Source: Streptomyces varsoviensis (GTDB lineage Bacteria; Actinomycetota; Actinomycetes; Streptomycetales; Streptomycetaceae). From it: 64,000 nucleotides of DNA. Positions 32,602-43,109 of this stretch are shown piece after piece; positions within the stretch are counted from its first letter, which is position 1; each line of letters begins with the position of its first letter. A model generated the notes under the pieces. That model was given only the letters and a program-made list of their open reading frames with translations. It was not told the origin of the DNA and ran no database searches. Location: assembly GCF_000718635.1 (NCBI RefSeq), contig NZ_JOBF01000003.1, positions 496,001 through 560,000 on the forward strand, written 5' to 3'. The position numbers were made by a program, and so were the translations under genes.

Positions 32602-33447
32602 TCAGCGAGGCGAGACCACGGCCCCCAGCAGCCCCGGCCCCGTGTGCGCGCCGATCACCGCGCCCACCTCGCTGACGTGCAGTTCCGCGAGGTCGGGGAG
32701 GCGGCCCCGCAGCCGTTCGGCGAGCGCGTCGGCCCGTTCGGCGGCCGCGAGGTGGTGGACCGCGACATCGACGTGGCTCGCCCCGGCCCGTTCGACCACG
32801 ATCTCCTCCAGCCGGGCGATGGCCTTCGATGCCGTACGCACCTTCTCCATCAGCTCGATCCGGCCGTTGTCCAGTTGCAGCAGCGGCTTGACGGCGAGCG
32901 CCGAGCCCAGCAGCGCCTGCGCCGCGCCGATCCGGCCGCCCCGCCGCAGGTAGTCGAGGGTGTCGACGTAGAAGTACGCGGCGGTGCCCTCGGCGCGCTT
33001 CTCGGCCGCCGCGACGGCCTCGTCCAGGGACCCGCCGGCCTCCACCGTCTCGGCCGCCGCCAGCGCGCAGAAGCCCAGCGCCATCGCGACCATGCCGGTG
33101 TCCACGACCCGTACCGGCACGGGCGCCTCCTGTGCCGCGAGCACCGCCGCGTCGTACGTGCCGGAGAACTCGGCCGACAGATGCAGCGACACGATGCCCG
33201 CGGCCCCCGCCTCGGCCGCCTTGCGGTACGCGGCCGCGAAGACCGCTGGGCTGGGCCGGGAAGTCGTCACCGGCCTGCGCTTCTGGAGGGCCGTCGCGAC
33301 GGAGCGGGCCGAGATCTCGGTGCCCTCTTCGAGCGCCTCGTCGCCGAGTACGACCGTCAGCGGCACGCTCGTGATGCGGTGCCGCTCCATCGCCTGCTGC
33401 GGCAGGTAGGCCGTGGAATCGGTGACGATCGCGACATGGGGGGACAT
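32602..33447 (-). CDS. DegV-family fatty-acid-binding protein
   Basis: Protein of 281 aa. VAIVTDSTAYLP at the N-terminus, PVTTSRPSPAVFAAAY with the lipid-contacting TS-x-PS motif, LHLSAEFSGTYDAA, and DTLDYLRRGGRIGAA are all DegV hallmarks. Family members bind a fatty acid; those studied (FakB) present it to the kinase FakA. No fakA is in the window. Single gene on the minus strand between comEA and the coiled-coil protein. Confidence 0.92.
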   Translation of the reverse strand: MSPHVAIVTDSTAYLPQQAMERHRITSVPLTVVLGDEALEEGTEISARSVATALQKRRPVTTSRPSPAVFAAAYRKAAEAGAAGIVSLHLSAEFSGTYDAAVLAAQEAPVPVRVVDTGMVAMALGFCALAAAETVEAGGSLDEAVAAAEKRAEGTAAYFYVDTLDYLRRGGRIGAAQALLGSALAVKPLLQLDNGRIELMEKVRTASKAIARLEEIVVERAGASHVDVAVHHLAAAERADALAERLRGRLPDLAELHVSEVGAVIGAHTGPGLLGAVVSPR

Positions 33448-33534
33448 GCCCCGGAGGTTACCCGTCAGGCTCTCCCGGCGGCAGTGCGGACCCCGCCGGG
33501 CGCTCGTGCCACCTTACGCGTGTGGCCAGTGAGG

Positions 33535-34371
33535 TCAGAGGCTGTTCTCGGGGCGGCTGGTCTTCTGCCAGGGGTAGACGCGCGGCCGCCCCTGCTCGCC
33601 CCCGGAGATCGCGGACGGCTTGCTCCCAAGACCGGAACCCGAACCGGAACCCGAGCTGGCACCAGAGCCGGCACCCGCGCCGAAACCCGAGCCGGAGCCG
33701 GTGCCGGCCCCCTTGACCCCGTCCGAACCACCCGAACCAGCGGCCCCCGTCATCGCAGCCCCGCCGGCAGCCCCAGAAGTTCCAGCGGCCCCAGGAGAAC
33801 CATCACCCCCACCGACGCCCTCCTCCGCCGGCACCCAGTGCCGCAGCGCCCCCGCCTCCAGGTCGATCTGATCGCTGAGCGCCGCGAGGTCGTCGTCGAC
33901 GAACCGCCGCGCCCGGTCCTGTGCCGCCCACCGCAGCGAGTTCGCGGAGTGCCGCACCCGGTCCGTACGCTCCCTCAGCTCCGGCAGCCGGGCCGCGACG
34001 CGGGCCTTGTCCGGCTCGCCCTCCAGCCGCCGCAGCTCGTCGTCGAGCTGGTGTCCGTGCTCGCTGAGGCGGTCGAAGAGGCCCATGGCCTCGGACAGCG
34101 AGGCGTCCTCCGCGGCGGCGAGGCGCAGCGCGTCCTGCGTCGCCCGCATCGCGGAGCGCAGTGAGAGCCGCAGCTCGGCCAGTTCGCCGGCGGGGCCGGG
34201 CTGGGTGTACTGCTTGGCCTTCAGCCGGGTGTCCTCGACCGTGCGCCGGGTCTGGTGGACCGTGCGGTCGACGCCGCGCTTCACCGCTCGTACGGTCTTG
34301 ACGGCGGCGATCACCCCCAGCGCCACGAATGCCGCGAAGAACAACGCAACGATCACGGCCACGGCCTGCAT
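33535..34371 (-). CDS. Single-helix membrane protein with coiled coil and Gly/Ser tail
   Basis: Protein of 278 aa. ATG 34371 has GAGGAG 7 nt upstream. A membrane helix lies at residues 1-25 (MQAVAVIVALFFAAFVALGV), followed by a basic juxtamembrane stretch and a long helical, coiled-coil-prone region to about residue 175 (LRLSLRSAMRATQDALRLAA, LFDRLSEHGHQLDDELRRLE). The C-terminal 100 residues are low-complexity Gly/Ser/Ala (GTGSGSGFGAGAGSG). Conserved-looking in streptomycetes but without an assigned function. It is downstream of leuS. Confidence 0.75.
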   Translation of the reverse strand: MQAVAVIVALFFAAFVALGVIAAVKTVRAVKRGVDRTVHQTRRTVEDTRLKAKQYTQPGPAGELAELRLSLRSAMRATQDALRLAAAEDASLSEAMGLFDRLSEHGHQLDDELRRLEGEPDKARVAARLPELRERTDRVRHSANSLRWAAQDRARRFVDDDLAALSDQIDLEAGALRHWVPAEEGVGGGDGSPGAAGTSGAAGGAAMTGAAGSGGSDGVKGAGTGSGSGFGAGAGSGASSGSGSGSGLGSKPSAISGGEQGRPRVYPWQKTSRPENSL

Positions 34372-34482
34372 GGGTCGCTCCTCAGCGGCTCGGCGGACTG
34401 TTGTCGGCGACACCGTCGGCCGCCCGCCGTCGGTGGAGGCGGTGGACGGTGGTTTCTCACCTTCCTCCACCGTAAACGCCGC

Positions 34483-34546
34483 GGGCAGGCCGGGGGTTCC
34501 AAACGAACCCCCAACCTGCCCTTAGGGAAGAACCCCGAACTCGGGG
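34483..34546 (-). terminator. Tandem hairpins after leuS
   Basis: Two stems follow the leuS stop on the minus strand. CCCCG/CGGGG around AGTT (34533-34546) is followed by TTCTT. A longer stem pairs GGGCAGG..GGGGGTT (34483-34498) with AACCCCC..CCTGCCC (34506-34521). Likely a double terminator for leuS. Confidence 0.65.
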
Positions 34547-37414
<2,868 letters not shown>

Positions 37415-37520
37415 CGTCCTAGCTCCATCGATCGTCTCTGCCCGTCTGCCCGCTTCCGGACTGCCTGCGTCGGCGCTGCTCGCGTCCGGGGCCACCGGTC
37501 TCCGCAACCGCGCCCGAAAT

Positions 37521-37547
37521 GCAAAATCCCCTCGCACAGGAGGGGAC
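37521..37547 (-). terminator. Attenuator hairpin in the leuS leader
   Basis: On the minus strand GTCCCCTC (37547-37540) pairs with GAGGGGAT (37533-37526) around CTGTGC, followed at once by TTTT. It lies 107 nt before the leuS start and 45 nt after the leader-peptide stop. An upstream competing stem CCGACC/GGTCGG lies between the leader ORF and this hairpin. This is the expected terminator of an amino-acid attenuator. Confidence 0.7.
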
Positions 37548-37591
37548 GCCGCGCCGAGTCCGACCTGGTGGGATGCACCGGTCGGTGCTGT

Positions 37592-37630
37592 TCAGCGCGG
37601 CCGGCTAAGCAGAAGGCGTACGGCACGCAT
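37592..37630 (-). CDS. leuS leader peptide (MRAVRLLLSRPR)
   Basis: Twelve codons, ATG 37630 to TGA 37592. Codons 6-8 are CTT CTG CTT, three leucines in a row including the rare CTT codon twice, then SRPR and stop. A -10-like TAACCT (37642-37637 on the minus strand) ends only 6 nt before the ATG, so the message may start at the ATG and be leaderless. A hairpin with U-rich tail follows before leuS. Stalling on the leucine codons when charged tRNA-Leu is scarce would favour the upstream fold and let transcription enter leuS. The function is inferred from layout. Confidence 0.72.
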   Translation of the reverse strand: MRAVRLLLSRPR

Positions 37631-37714
37631 GGGGTCAGGTTACCGCAGCCGCCGAAAGGCCCGCACCGAGGTTCCACCCCGGCGCGGGCCGTGCCGGCGC
37701 CGTACGGGCCTCCT

Positions 37715-37735
37715 GGCGGCCGCTGAGCGGCCGCC
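37715..37735 (-). terminator. Hairpin after the S53 peptidase gene
   Basis: GGCGGCCGC and GCGGCCGCC (37715-37723, 37727-37735) form a 9-bp GC stem with a 3-nt loop, 25 nt after the stop of the peptidase. It separates that gene from the leuS leader. Confidence 0.6.
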
Positions 37736-37759
37736 GGGCGCCCTGTCGGCACCCGGGTG

Positions 37760-39724
37760 CTAGTGGCGCTTCCCCGGCCGGTACGAGGTCACGTAGTCGC
37801 TCGACGGGGAGCCGACGCCGGTGACGTTGTCGTAGCCGACGGTCGCGGAGAGCGAGCTGTCGCCGCCCAGGCTGCGCAGCGAGGTGAGCAGCCCGTCCTT
37901 GGCGTCGAAGCCGTTGGCGTAGTCGACGCGCACGACGCCGAGGCCGCGGCCCTGGCCCAGCGGGTGGTCGGTGACGTCGTGGTAGGCGCCGGTGCCGTAC
38001 CGGTCGTAGATGCCCGGGTTGGCGAAGCCGACGGGCACGCCGTGCCGCGCCTGCTGGACGAGCGCCTGGACGCCGGCGATCACCGGCGCGGACAGCGAGG
38101 TGCCGCCGATGCGGTACTCGGCGTACTGCTGCGAGCCGTCCGGGAAGGTCTGGGTCTGGCCGACCAGGAAGCCGGTCTGCGGGTCGCCGACCGCGGAGAT
38201 GTCGGGCTCGACGCGCATCGGCTTGGAGCCGTTCGCCTTGGAGAGCGCGTCCGGGACCACGCCGCGCTGGTAGAAGGGCTGCTCGTAGAGCTTGCTGGTG
38301 CCGCCGCCCGCGCCGCCGGTGTACGCGCCGGGCATCGAGGTCCAGCTATCGCCGCTCTTGGAGAGGTCGGCCTTGTGGGTGCCCCAGCCGGTCTCCCACT
38401 GGTACGTGTTCCCCTTGCCGACGGCGAGCGAGGTGCCGCCGACGGAGGTGACCCACGGGGAGTTGGCGGGGGTGTCTACCTGCTTCGTGCCGGTCTTGGC
38501 GGCGTTGTCGCCGTTGTCGCCGGAGGAGAAGTAGAAGCCGATGCCCTCGACGGCGCCCATCTGGAAGATCCGGTCGTAGGCCGCGGCCGTGTCCGGGGTC
38601 TCGTTGGCCTCGATGTCGCCCCAGGAATTGGAGACGATGTCGGCGAGGCGGTTGTCGACGATCTTGTTCAGGGAGTCGATGAAGTCGTCGTCCTGGCAGG
38701 ACGCGGCGCCGACGTAGACGATGTCGGCCGCGGGGGCGACGGCGTGCACGGCCTCGACGTCGAGGGTCTCCTCGCCGTACCAGCCGGCCGCGCCGCACTC
38801 GTTCTCGCCGGTGTGCGTGTAGTCGTCGGGCAGCACCTGGGTGAGCTGGCCCTTGCGGTAGCTCTTGTCGCCGTTGCGCTTGGCGTAGCGCTGGGCGTCC
38901 TCGGCGATGGTCGGCGAGGCGTACGCGTCGGTGATCGCGACGGTCACGTCCTTGCCGGTGAAGTTCTTGGCCCCATAGGCGGCCCGCAACTGCTTGCCGG
39001 TGTAACCCTTGATCGCGTACGGCTGGTGCGTCCCGTAGGCCGACGGCAGGTTCTTGTTGACCTTGGAGCCGTAATACGTGGAGAACGGGCCGGAGTTGCG
39101 GTATACGGCGCTCGGGGGCGGCAGCGTCGCGTCGTGCTTGGCCAGCCGGGGCGCGTTGTTGAGGCCGACGACGGTGAGGACCGCGCCGTTCAGCGCCGCG
39201 GGCACGGTGGCGTCGCTGGACGGGGCGTGGTAGGTCTTCCCGTCCTTCACGTAGTTGTGCAGCCGGGTGCCGAACGCCTTCTCGGCGGCGGCCGTGTCGC
39301 CGCTCACCGAGATGTAGTGGCCGTTGGTGCCGGTCACCTTGAGGCCGGAGGAGGTCAGCCAGTCGCCGACCTTGGCTATCTGCTCCTTGGTGGCGCCGAA
39401 GCGGGCCTTCGCCTGCTTCGCGCTCAAGTACTTGCCGTACGAGGCCGAGTTCGGGTCCGAGACGGACCGGGCGTACGCGGCCAGTCCGGGGGCGTCGCGC
39501 CCGGCGAGGTAGACGCGGACGGCGATCTTGTCCGCCCGGGGCGTGTCACCGCGGTCGGCCTTCGGCGTGGCCCACTGGGGCTTGGTGCCCTGGAGCGCGT
39601 GCCGGTCGTGCGGTCCGGAGTCGGCGTTTGCGGTGGGCACGCCGAGCGCGAGAGCGCCGGCGACCAGCGGCAGCGTCGCCGCCGCGGCCAGTCCGGCGCG
39701 CACTCTGGAGCGGCTTGATCTCAT
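37760..39724 (-). CDS. Secreted S53-family serine-carboxyl peptidase (sedolisin/kumamolisin type)
   Basis: Protein of 654 aa. ATG 39724 (AGGGG upstream) opens a signal peptide ending near ANADS. A pro-kumamolisin activation domain spans about residues 60-210 (SYGKYLSAKQAKARFGAT, HYISVSGDTAAAEKAFGT). The catalytic domain has the Glu/Asp pair in YGEETLDVEAVHAVAP near residue 318, SNSWGD with the oxyanion Asp, and the nucleophile in GGTSLSAPVIAG. A C-terminal calcium-site region follows (ANGFDAKDGLLT). Exported as a zymogen and self-activated at acid pH in relatives. Stands alone with its own terminator. Confidence 0.93.
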   Translation of the reverse strand: MRSSRSRVRAGLAAAATLPLVAGALALGVPTANADSGPHDRHALQGTKPQWATPKADRGDTPRADKIAVRVYLAGRDAPGLAAYARSVSDPNSASYGKYLSAKQAKARFGATKEQIAKVGDWLTSSGLKVTGTNGHYISVSGDTAAAEKAFGTRLHNYVKDGKTYHAPSSDATVPAALNGAVLTVVGLNNAPRLAKHDATLPPPSAVYRNSGPFSTYYGSKVNKNLPSAYGTHQPYAIKGYTGKQLRAAYGAKNFTGKDVTVAITDAYASPTIAEDAQRYAKRNGDKSYRKGQLTQVLPDDYTHTGENECGAAGWYGEETLDVEAVHAVAPAADIVYVGAASCQDDDFIDSLNKIVDNRLADIVSNSWGDIEANETPDTAAAYDRIFQMGAVEGIGFYFSSGDNGDNAAKTGTKQVDTPANSPWVTSVGGTSLAVGKGNTYQWETGWGTHKADLSKSGDSWTSMPGAYTGGAGGGTSKLYEQPFYQRGVVPDALSKANGSKPMRVEPDISAVGDPQTGFLVGQTQTFPDGSQQYAEYRIGGTSLSAPVIAGVQALVQQARHGVPVGFANPGIYDRYGTGAYHDVTDHPLGQGRGLGVVRVDYANGFDAKDGLLTSLRSLGGDSSLSATVGYDNVTGVGSPSSDYVTSYRPGKRH

Positions 39725-40071
39725 GGAACCCCCTGCGGTCCGATCCATCGCGTTAGGACGAAGGTGCTGGATGTAGCGCCCACGTAAAACGCCACTCTTT
39801 CGGCCAAGCGTTCATACAGGGGGCATGTGTTCATCAAGAAGGGCCCAAGGAAGGGTCATGATCACGCATGCCGTTGGACGCTCGTGAATGCTCCCCCGGG
39901 ACGCCCGTCCACAGCTCTTGACGGCGAGCGGGTCACGGGTGCGGGGAGGCGGCCGCGCGGGCCGCGCGGGACCGGCTGAACGGACCGACGTTAGCAGCGC
40001 CGCACCGCCGGCCGTCGCGGTTGCCGGAAGGCCGCCGCGCCGCCCGCCCCCGGTGCCTAGCGTGCGGGGCC
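39725..40071. other. 347-nt divergent intergenic region
   Basis: Lies between the starts of the S53 peptidase (minus) and the cytochrome-b-like gene (plus). The left 150 nt are less GC-rich and should hold the peptidase promoter (TTGGCC and TACGTG/TACATC-like elements in minus orientation). The right part is very GC-rich. No ORF or clear operator is seen. Confidence 0.5.
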
Positions 40072-40959
40072 ATGCACATACACCGCAGGGGCCGTGCCAC
40101 GCCCCTGAGACCGCCCCGCCAGGCGCTCGCCGCCGGGAGCCTCGCCCTGATCGCCCTCGCGCTGACGCTGCCGTTCGCGGCGGGGGGCGGGCCGCGCCGG
40201 TTCCTCGACTACACCGGCGGCGTGCTCACGCTGCTCTGCCTGACCGCCACGGTCGTCTGGGGCCTCATCGCGTCCGGCCGCGCGCTGCTGTCCCCGCGCG
40301 GCCGGCTGCTCGCGCAGGCCGTGCACCGCGCGACCGCGGTCTGCGCCCTCGGCTTCCTGCTGCTGCACGTCGCCCTCAAGGTCGCGGACGCCCATGTGGG
40401 GCCGCTCGCCGCCCTGTTGCCGTTCTCCCTCGGCGTCCGGGGCGCGGGCGGGCTCATCGGGCTCGGGTCCCTGGCCGGTCATCTGATGGTGCTCGCGGCG
40501 GCCACGGGCACGCTGCGCAGCGTCTTCGCGGGGCGCGGCCGGGCCGCCGGCCGCTGGCGGGCGCTGCACGCCTGCGCGTACCCGGCGTGGTGCGCGGCGA
40601 TCCTGCACGGCCTCAAGTCCGGCCGCCCGCCCGCCGCCTGGGTGAGCGTCTGCTACGGGCTGTGCCTGGCTGCGGTGGCGGGCGCGCTGGTCCTGCGGCT
40701 CGTACGGGCCCGGCGCGCCCGACGGCGCGAGGCCGATGCGGCGCGCCCCGCGCGCACGCCGCGCACGGCGCCGCACGCGTCGGCACCGGCGCGACGACGG
40801 GCGGACGGCACACCACTGCTCCCCCGCCCGCGCCCCGCGCCCGACCCGCGCTCGGAGCCCGGCCCACGCTCGGGGGCAGTCCCGCGCTCCGAGGCAGGCC
40901 CGTTCCCCGCCGCCCGGGGGCACCCGGCACGCGACCCGGCCACGGGTGAGGGCTCGTGA
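40072..40959 (+). CDS. Six-helix cytochrome-b/ferric-reductase-like membrane protein
   Basis: Protein of 295 aa with about six hydrophobic helices between residues 20 and 215: AGSLALIALALTLPFAAGG, GGVLTLLCLTATVVWGLI, VCALGFLLLHVALKVADAH, SLAGHLMVLAAATGTL, ACAYPAWCAAILHGLKSG and VCYGLCLAAVAGALVL. Histidines in helices 3, 4 and 5 (LLLHV, AGHLM, LHACA, ILHGL) are placed to ligate heme, as in ferric reductase or b-type cytochromes. The C-terminal 80 residues are Arg/Pro-rich and disordered. Its TGA overlaps the GTG of the next gene by 4 nt, so it is probably the membrane partner of that flavoprotein. Function inferred. Confidence 0.75.
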   Translation: MHIHRRGRATPLRPPRQALAAGSLALIALALTLPFAAGGGPRRFLDYTGGVLTLLCLTATVVWGLIASGRALLSPRGRLLAQAVHRATAVCALGFLLLHVALKVADAHVGPLAALLPFSLGVRGAGGLIGLGSLAGHLMVLAAATGTLRSVFAGRGRAAGRWRALHACAYPAWCAAILHGLKSGRPPAAWVSVCYGLCLAAVAGALVLRLVRARRARRREADAARPARTPRTAPHASAPARRRADGTPLLPRPRPAPDPRSEPGPRSGAVPRSEAGPFPAARGHPARDPATGEGS

Positions 40960-42704
40960 ACGCGCCCACCGGGGATCGGCCACCCTCCGGAGATCGGCCG
41001 CCCCCCGGGTCGTCGTCCGGGGAACAGCCGCCCCCCAGGGCGTCGTCCGGGGAACGGTCGGCCTATAGGGAGCACGTCTACGAGGAGCGCGTCCGTGGGG
41101 AACGGGCCGCCTATAGGGATCGAGCCACCGATAGAGAACGGGCCGCCTATGGGGAGCGAGGCGCCCCCGGGGAGCAGGCCGCCGCCGGGCCGCTCCCCGA
41201 CGTGCCCGAGGTGCTGGTCCTCGGAGTGCCCCGGCTGACGTCCGGGTTCGACGACGCGGAGCGGCTGGAGCGCAGGGCGCATCTGGTGGTGCACGGTTCG
41301 ATGCCGTCCCTCACCGAGGACCAGGTGACAGAGGCCGCCGATACGGTCGGCTTACGGGGGCGGGGCGGAGCGGGCTTCCCGTTCGCGCGGAAGATGCGGG
41401 CCGTCGGAGAGGCCGCCCGGCGGCGCGGGGTACGGCCCGCCGTGGTCGTCAACGGCTGCGAGGGCGAGCCGGCGTGCCGCAAGGACGCCGTACTGCTGCG
41501 CCGCGCCCCGCACTTGGTGCTGGACGGCGCGCTGCTGGCGGCCGGCGCGCTGGGCGCGCGCACGCTGGTGGTCGGCGTGACCCGGGAGGCCACCGAGGAG
41601 TCCGTACGGGCCGCGCTGGCCGAACAGGGCCTCGCCGATCGGCGCGGGCGGGCGCTGCGCGCGCGGGTCGTCCGGCTGCCCGAACGGCTCGTCTCCGGCG
41701 AGGCGTCGGCCCTCCTGCGCGGGGCGGAAGGCGGAACTCCGCTGCCGCCCGGGCGGCGCGTGCACGCCTCGGAGGAGGGGCTCGGCGGCGTGCCGACACT
41801 GCTGTCCAACACCGAGACCTTCGCCCAACTCGCCCTCGCCGCCCGCCTCGGCCCGGCCCGCTACGCCACGACCGGCACCCCCGCCGAACCGGGCACGCTG
41901 CTGCTGACCGTGGCCGGCGCGGTCGGCCGGCCGCGCGTCGTCGAAGCGCCCAGCGGCGTGGCCCTGCCGTACGTCCTGGAGTCGTGCGGGGCCGACCCGG
42001 CGCCCCCGGGGGTGCTCGTCGGCGGCTACCACGGCGGCTGGCTGGACCAGGCGGCCGCGTACGGCGCCGCCCTCTCGTACGAGGGGCTGCGGGCCCAGGG
42101 CGGCACGCTCGGCGCGGGTGCCGTCCTCCCGCTCCCCGCCGCCACCTGCCCGCTCGGCGAGACCGTACGCGCCGCGCTGTGGCTCGCCGGGGAGTCGGCC
42201 GGGCAGTGCGGCCCGTGCCGGCTGGGGCTGCCCGCGCTGGCCGGGGCGCTCGCGGACGTGGTGGGCGGCGGCGGACGGGAGGCCCTGGAGACGGTGCGGC
42301 GGACCGCCCACTCCGTACGCCGCCGGGGCGCGTGCGGGCACCCGGACGGCGCGGCCCGCTTCGTGCTGTCGGCCCTGACGGCGTTCGCGGACGACCTCGC
42401 GGCCCACGTCCTGGGCGACGGCTGCGGACGCGGCACCACGGGGGTGCTGCCCCTGCCCTCGCCCGGGGGCCCGGACACGCCGGGCGCCCCGGGGGCCACG
42501 GGCGGCGAGCGGCTGGCCGTCGACTGGACGCTGTGCGAGGGCCACGGACTGTGCGCGGGGCTGCTCCCGGAGCTCGTACGGCTCGACACGGACGGCTTTC
42601 CGGTCCTGGCGGCCGAAGAGGTCCCGGCGTCTTCGCGGGGCCGCGCGCTCCGGGCCGTACGCCGCTGCCCCGCCCTGGCGCTGCGCCTGGAGCGGAGGGA
42701 GTGA
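40956..42704 (+). CDS. NuoF-like NADH/FMN flavoprotein fused to a ferredoxin domain
   Basis: Protein of 582 aa. Residues 1-75 are a repetitive Arg/Glu/Gly-rich extension (ERAAYRDRATDRERAAYGER). The NuoF core has the NADH/FMN glycine motif GLRGRGGAGFPFARKM near residue 130, VVNGCEGEPACRKDA, GLGGVPTLLSNTETFAQLA, an SLBB domain, and an iron-sulfur region ESAGQCGPCRLGL plus GACGHPDGA in which the first of the four usual cysteines is alanine. A C-terminal single-cluster ferredoxin follows (CEGHGLC, then RRCPALAL). It likely passes electrons from NAD(P)H through FMN and Fe-S to the coupled membrane cytochrome. GTG start in a 4-nt overlap. Confidence 0.82.
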   Translation: MNAPTGDRPPSGDRPPPGSSSGEQPPPRASSGERSAYREHVYEERVRGERAAYRDRATDRERAAYGERGAPGEQAAAGPLPDVPEVLVLGVPRLTSGFDDAERLERRAHLVVHGSMPSLTEDQVTEAADTVGLRGRGGAGFPFARKMRAVGEAARRRGVRPAVVVNGCEGEPACRKDAVLLRRAPHLVLDGALLAAGALGARTLVVGVTREATEESVRAALAEQGLADRRGRALRARVVRLPERLVSGEASALLRGAEGGTPLPPGRRVHASEEGLGGVPTLLSNTETFAQLALAARLGPARYATTGTPAEPGTLLLTVAGAVGRPRVVEAPSGVALPYVLESCGADPAPPGVLVGGYHGGWLDQAAAYGAALSYEGLRAQGGTLGAGAVLPLPAATCPLGETVRAALWLAGESAGQCGPCRLGLPALAGALADVVGGGGREALETVRRTAHSVRRRGACGHPDGAARFVLSALTAFADDLAAHVLGDGCGRGTTGVLPLPSPGGPDTPGAPGATGGERLAVDWTLCEGHGLCAGLLPELVRLDTDGFPVLAAEEVPASSRGRALRAVRRCPALALRLERRE

Positions 42705-42822
42705 GCACGGCGCGTACGGGTCGCCGCGCGCCCGGCGTGCGCCCGGGGCGGGCCTCCGGGAGACGGCGCCCGCCCTGCCCTGGCCGGCCGGAGAGCCCGC
42801 CCCCACCAGAGCACAAGCACAA

Positions 42823-42859
42823 GCAAAAACCCCGCCCGGTCGAGACTCGACCGGGCGGG
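42823..42859 (-). terminator. Terminator of tRNA-Ala copy 1
   Basis: CCCGCCCGGTC and GACCGGGCGGG form a perfect long stem (42831-42859), followed on the minus strand by GTTTTTG. A clear intrinsic terminator 14 nt after the tRNA. The 3' end of the flavoprotein gene lies further left. Confidence 0.85.
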
Positions 42860-42872
42860 ATCTTCGTGATTG

Positions 42873-42945
42873 TGGAGCTAAGGAGAATTGAACTCCTGAC
42901 CTCCTGCATGCCATGCAGGCGCTCTACCAACTGAGCTATAGCCCC
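42873..42945 (-). tRNA. tRNA-Ala(GGC), copy 1
   Basis: 73 nt on the minus strand: acceptor GGGGCTA/TAGCTCC with one G-T pair, D arm GCTCAGTTGGTAGAGC, anticodon stem CCTGC/GCAGG with loop ATGGCAT giving anticodon GGC (alanine, codon GCC), and T arm with GTTCAATTC. Discriminator A; CCA is not encoded, so it depends on RNase Z and CCA-adding enzyme. Confidence 0.95.
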
Positions 42946-43109
42946 GTGCTGTGGTCCGCCCGGTTTCCCCGGCGGCGTCGCCTACATTACACGGGTGCCC
43001 CCGCCCCTTGCCAAATCGGTTCCCGGGCGATGCTTGAAGCGCACGGGCGCGGGGTACGGCCGTACCCCGCGCCCGCCCGTTCCCCGGCGCCCCTGGCGGC
43101 ACTACTGCC

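Noticed and set aside
37415..37760. T-box riboswitch before leuS
   Set aside because: I could not find the conserved T-box sequence or specifier-loop arrangement; the leader-peptide attenuator explains the region better.
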